A DNA stretch of 64,000 nt from assembly GCA_002914805.1 (NCBI GenBank), contig JXTB01000030.1, positions 602,065-666,064 on the forward strand, in the 5' to 3' direction. The DNA comes from Parasponia andersonii. Its lineage: Eukaryota; Streptophyta; Magnoliopsida; Rosales; Cannabaceae. Positions within the stretch are counted from its first letter, which is position 1. Each line of letters starts with the position of its first letter. Below are positions 62,742 through 64,000 of this stretch, piece by piece. The notes under the pieces were generated by a model. The model saw only the letters and a list, made by a program, of their open reading frames with translations, did no database searches and was not told where the DNA came from. Made by a program: the position numbers and the translations under genes.

Positions 62742-63240
62742 CAGGAAACTACAAAAGTATCTTGGAAAGCAATTTGGTTTAATTTAGTTTTCTATTAGTG
62801 GAATATTCTGTAAGTAAGTAAATCACAAGAAATTACAAAAGTTTCCTAGAAATCAGTTTGGTTTTTTTTAGCCGAAAGTCCTATACATAAGTAATTCACA
62901 GGAAAACACAAAAATTTCTTAGAAACTAGTTTGGTTTCTTTTAGTCGAATGTTCTGTACATAATTAAATCACATGAAATCATGAATATTTATGGGAAACT
63001 ATTGTTGTTTCTTTTTCGCAGAATGTCCTGTAGCTAAATAAATCACATGAAACCACAAAGGTTTCCTGAAAATTATCGTGGTTTCCTTTTAGCAAAATGC
63101 CCTATAACTAAGTAAAGCACAAGAAACCACGAAAATTTCCTAAAAACCATTGTGGTTACTTTTTCAAATCACAGAAAATAATGAAAGTTTTCTAAAAGTT
63201 ATTGTGATTTTCTTTTTGCAAAATGCCCTGTAGCAATAAT
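62742..63240. repeat. Tandem array, about 75 bp period, roughly seven units
   Basis: Unit: aaatcacatgaaaccac, aaaagtttcctagaaa, ctattgtggtttccttttag, aatgccctgtagctaagt. Unit starts fall near 62742, 62821, 62897, 62973, 63043, 63115 and 63166, the last truncated. Some units contain half-palindromic gaaaccac/gtggtttc pairs. Confidence 0.88.
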
Positions 63241-63774
63241 TTGGTGAAGCATTGAACAAGGACGCTGAAAAATATGATCAAATTCTTAAATTAAGTAATT
63301 ATATTTTTAAAGTAAAAGCAACAAAAATATATATTGGTTTTTGGATTCTGGAAACTAGTTTCCAATAACCAAATTGGTTTCTAGTAATCAATAATTAAAT
63401 TAACTAAATAGTTCTACTGTATATGGTAAAAACTAATTTGGTTTTCAGTTTTTATTAATTAAATAGTTATGATATTTATGGTAGAAACCAATAATTTAGT
63501 TTCTAATTTCCAAAAATTAATTAGTTTATAATTTCTAATAATAAATTGATAATTAGTTTTAAGAGTGATCAATTATAAATAAACTAGTAACAAAAAGAAA
63601 CAAGAAAAAATGGAAATTTTAAGACGTTATTTGGTCTTTTTTAGCAAGAATTTGTTATGTTTCTAAAACAAAAAAAAAATAGTACAAAAATAAGTAAAAG
63701 TTTAGACATAATATTCTTGATATTATTAATCAAAAGGCAGTACTAAGCGTCTTTTTCCTTCTTTTGTGGCTCAT

Positions 63775-63907
63775 TGGGCTCAACACCTGTTAGCGTGCAA
63801 AGCCCATTATCCCCCGCTACTAACCTACAAAACCTTTATAAAACAAGGGTCGCAAGCCGCTTCATCTGTAAAACCCTAGCACCCTCTCTCTTTCTGTAAA
63901 ACCCTAA
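63775..63907 (+). promoter_or_regulatory. Promoter with site II and telo-box motifs
   Basis: TGGGCT (63775-63780), AGCCCA (63801-63806), TATA-like tttataaaac (about 63834-63843) and two telo-box AAACCCTA motifs (63871-63878 and 63898-63905). In plants, site II plus telo-box is typical of ribosomal-protein and other translation or cell-growth genes. Confidence 0.75.
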
Positions 63908-63950
63908 ATCCCCTGCGGCTGCACCAATAAAGCAACTCTCTTTCGGCGAA

Positions 63951-63966
63951 ATGAGACACCCAAGAG
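63951..63966 (+). CDS. First exon of a gene running off the right edge
   Basis: ATG at 63951 encodes MRHPR plus one base, then AGAG|GTACCA, a plausible donor, 45 bp after the second telo-box. A short first exon and telo-box promoter suit a translation-machinery gene, but five residues do not identify it. Transcription may start near the pyrimidine runs at 63880-63895. Confidence 0.5.
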
Positions 63967-64000
63967 GTACCAATTCACTCTCGTATATGGTTTTTCTCAC

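Overview
This is a nuclear plant genome segment, almost certainly from a eudicot. The evidence is introns with GT/AG borders, a phytocystatin gene, an ALD1/AGD2-type aminotransferase gene, telo-box and site II promoter motifs, and a landscape dominated by LTR retrotransposons, MITE-like elements and degenerate minisatellites. The species cannot be fixed from sequence alone.

Layout. 1-4.4 kb: left-truncated, decayed Ty3/gypsy element (Del/Tekay-like), minus strand, with reverse transcriptase, protease, gag, primer-binding site and the inner end of its 5' LTR. 5.4-7.0 kb: internally deleted hAT/DUF4371 transposase pseudogene, plus strand. 8.4-8.9 kb: two-exon cystatin-like gene, minus strand, lacking both inhibitory loop motifs. 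9.7-29.1 kb: nested complex. Two convergent copies of a plant transposon-protein pseudogene meet in an inverted repeat near 23.1 kb. The plus copy is split by a 12.8 kb Ty3/gypsy element (10020-22801, TSD atatg); the minus copy is split by a 5.0 kb Ty1/copia element (23674-28709). The 12.8 kb element carries an antisense, intron-containing gene with its own TATA box between pol and the 3' LTR, plus three adjacent tandem-repeat arrays. 30.3-32.2 kb: tandem duplication of about 0.95 kb. 34.07-35.27 kb: a clean four-exon, two-domain cystatin (bicystatin) gene, minus strand. 36.07-38.45 kb: small copia-type element that kept gag but lost nearly all of pol. 39.0-47.2 kb: ALD1-like aminotransferase gene, minus strand, with at least nine supported exons and one GC-AG intron. 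48.9-49.4 kb: Mutator-like MITE. 49.9-53.9 kb: TAGACA-rich minisatellite with higher-order repeats. 54.9-60.9 kb: complete but decayed chromovirus inserted in a second degenerate repeat field. 62.7-63.2 kb: tandem array of about 75 bp units. 63.75-64.0 kb: promoter and first exon of a housekeeping-type gene that runs off the right edge.

Functional content. Only three or four host genes are credible: the bicystatin (inhibitor of papain-like proteases), the ALD1-like aminotransferase (lysine-derived pipecolate pathway of systemic immunity), possibly the divergent cystatin, and the gene starting at the right edge. The two defence-related genes are neighbours separated by the small copia element; no operon-like coordination is implied. 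Everything else is mobile-element or repeat DNA. Many decay changes look like C-to-T/G-to-A transitions, as expected of methylated repeats.
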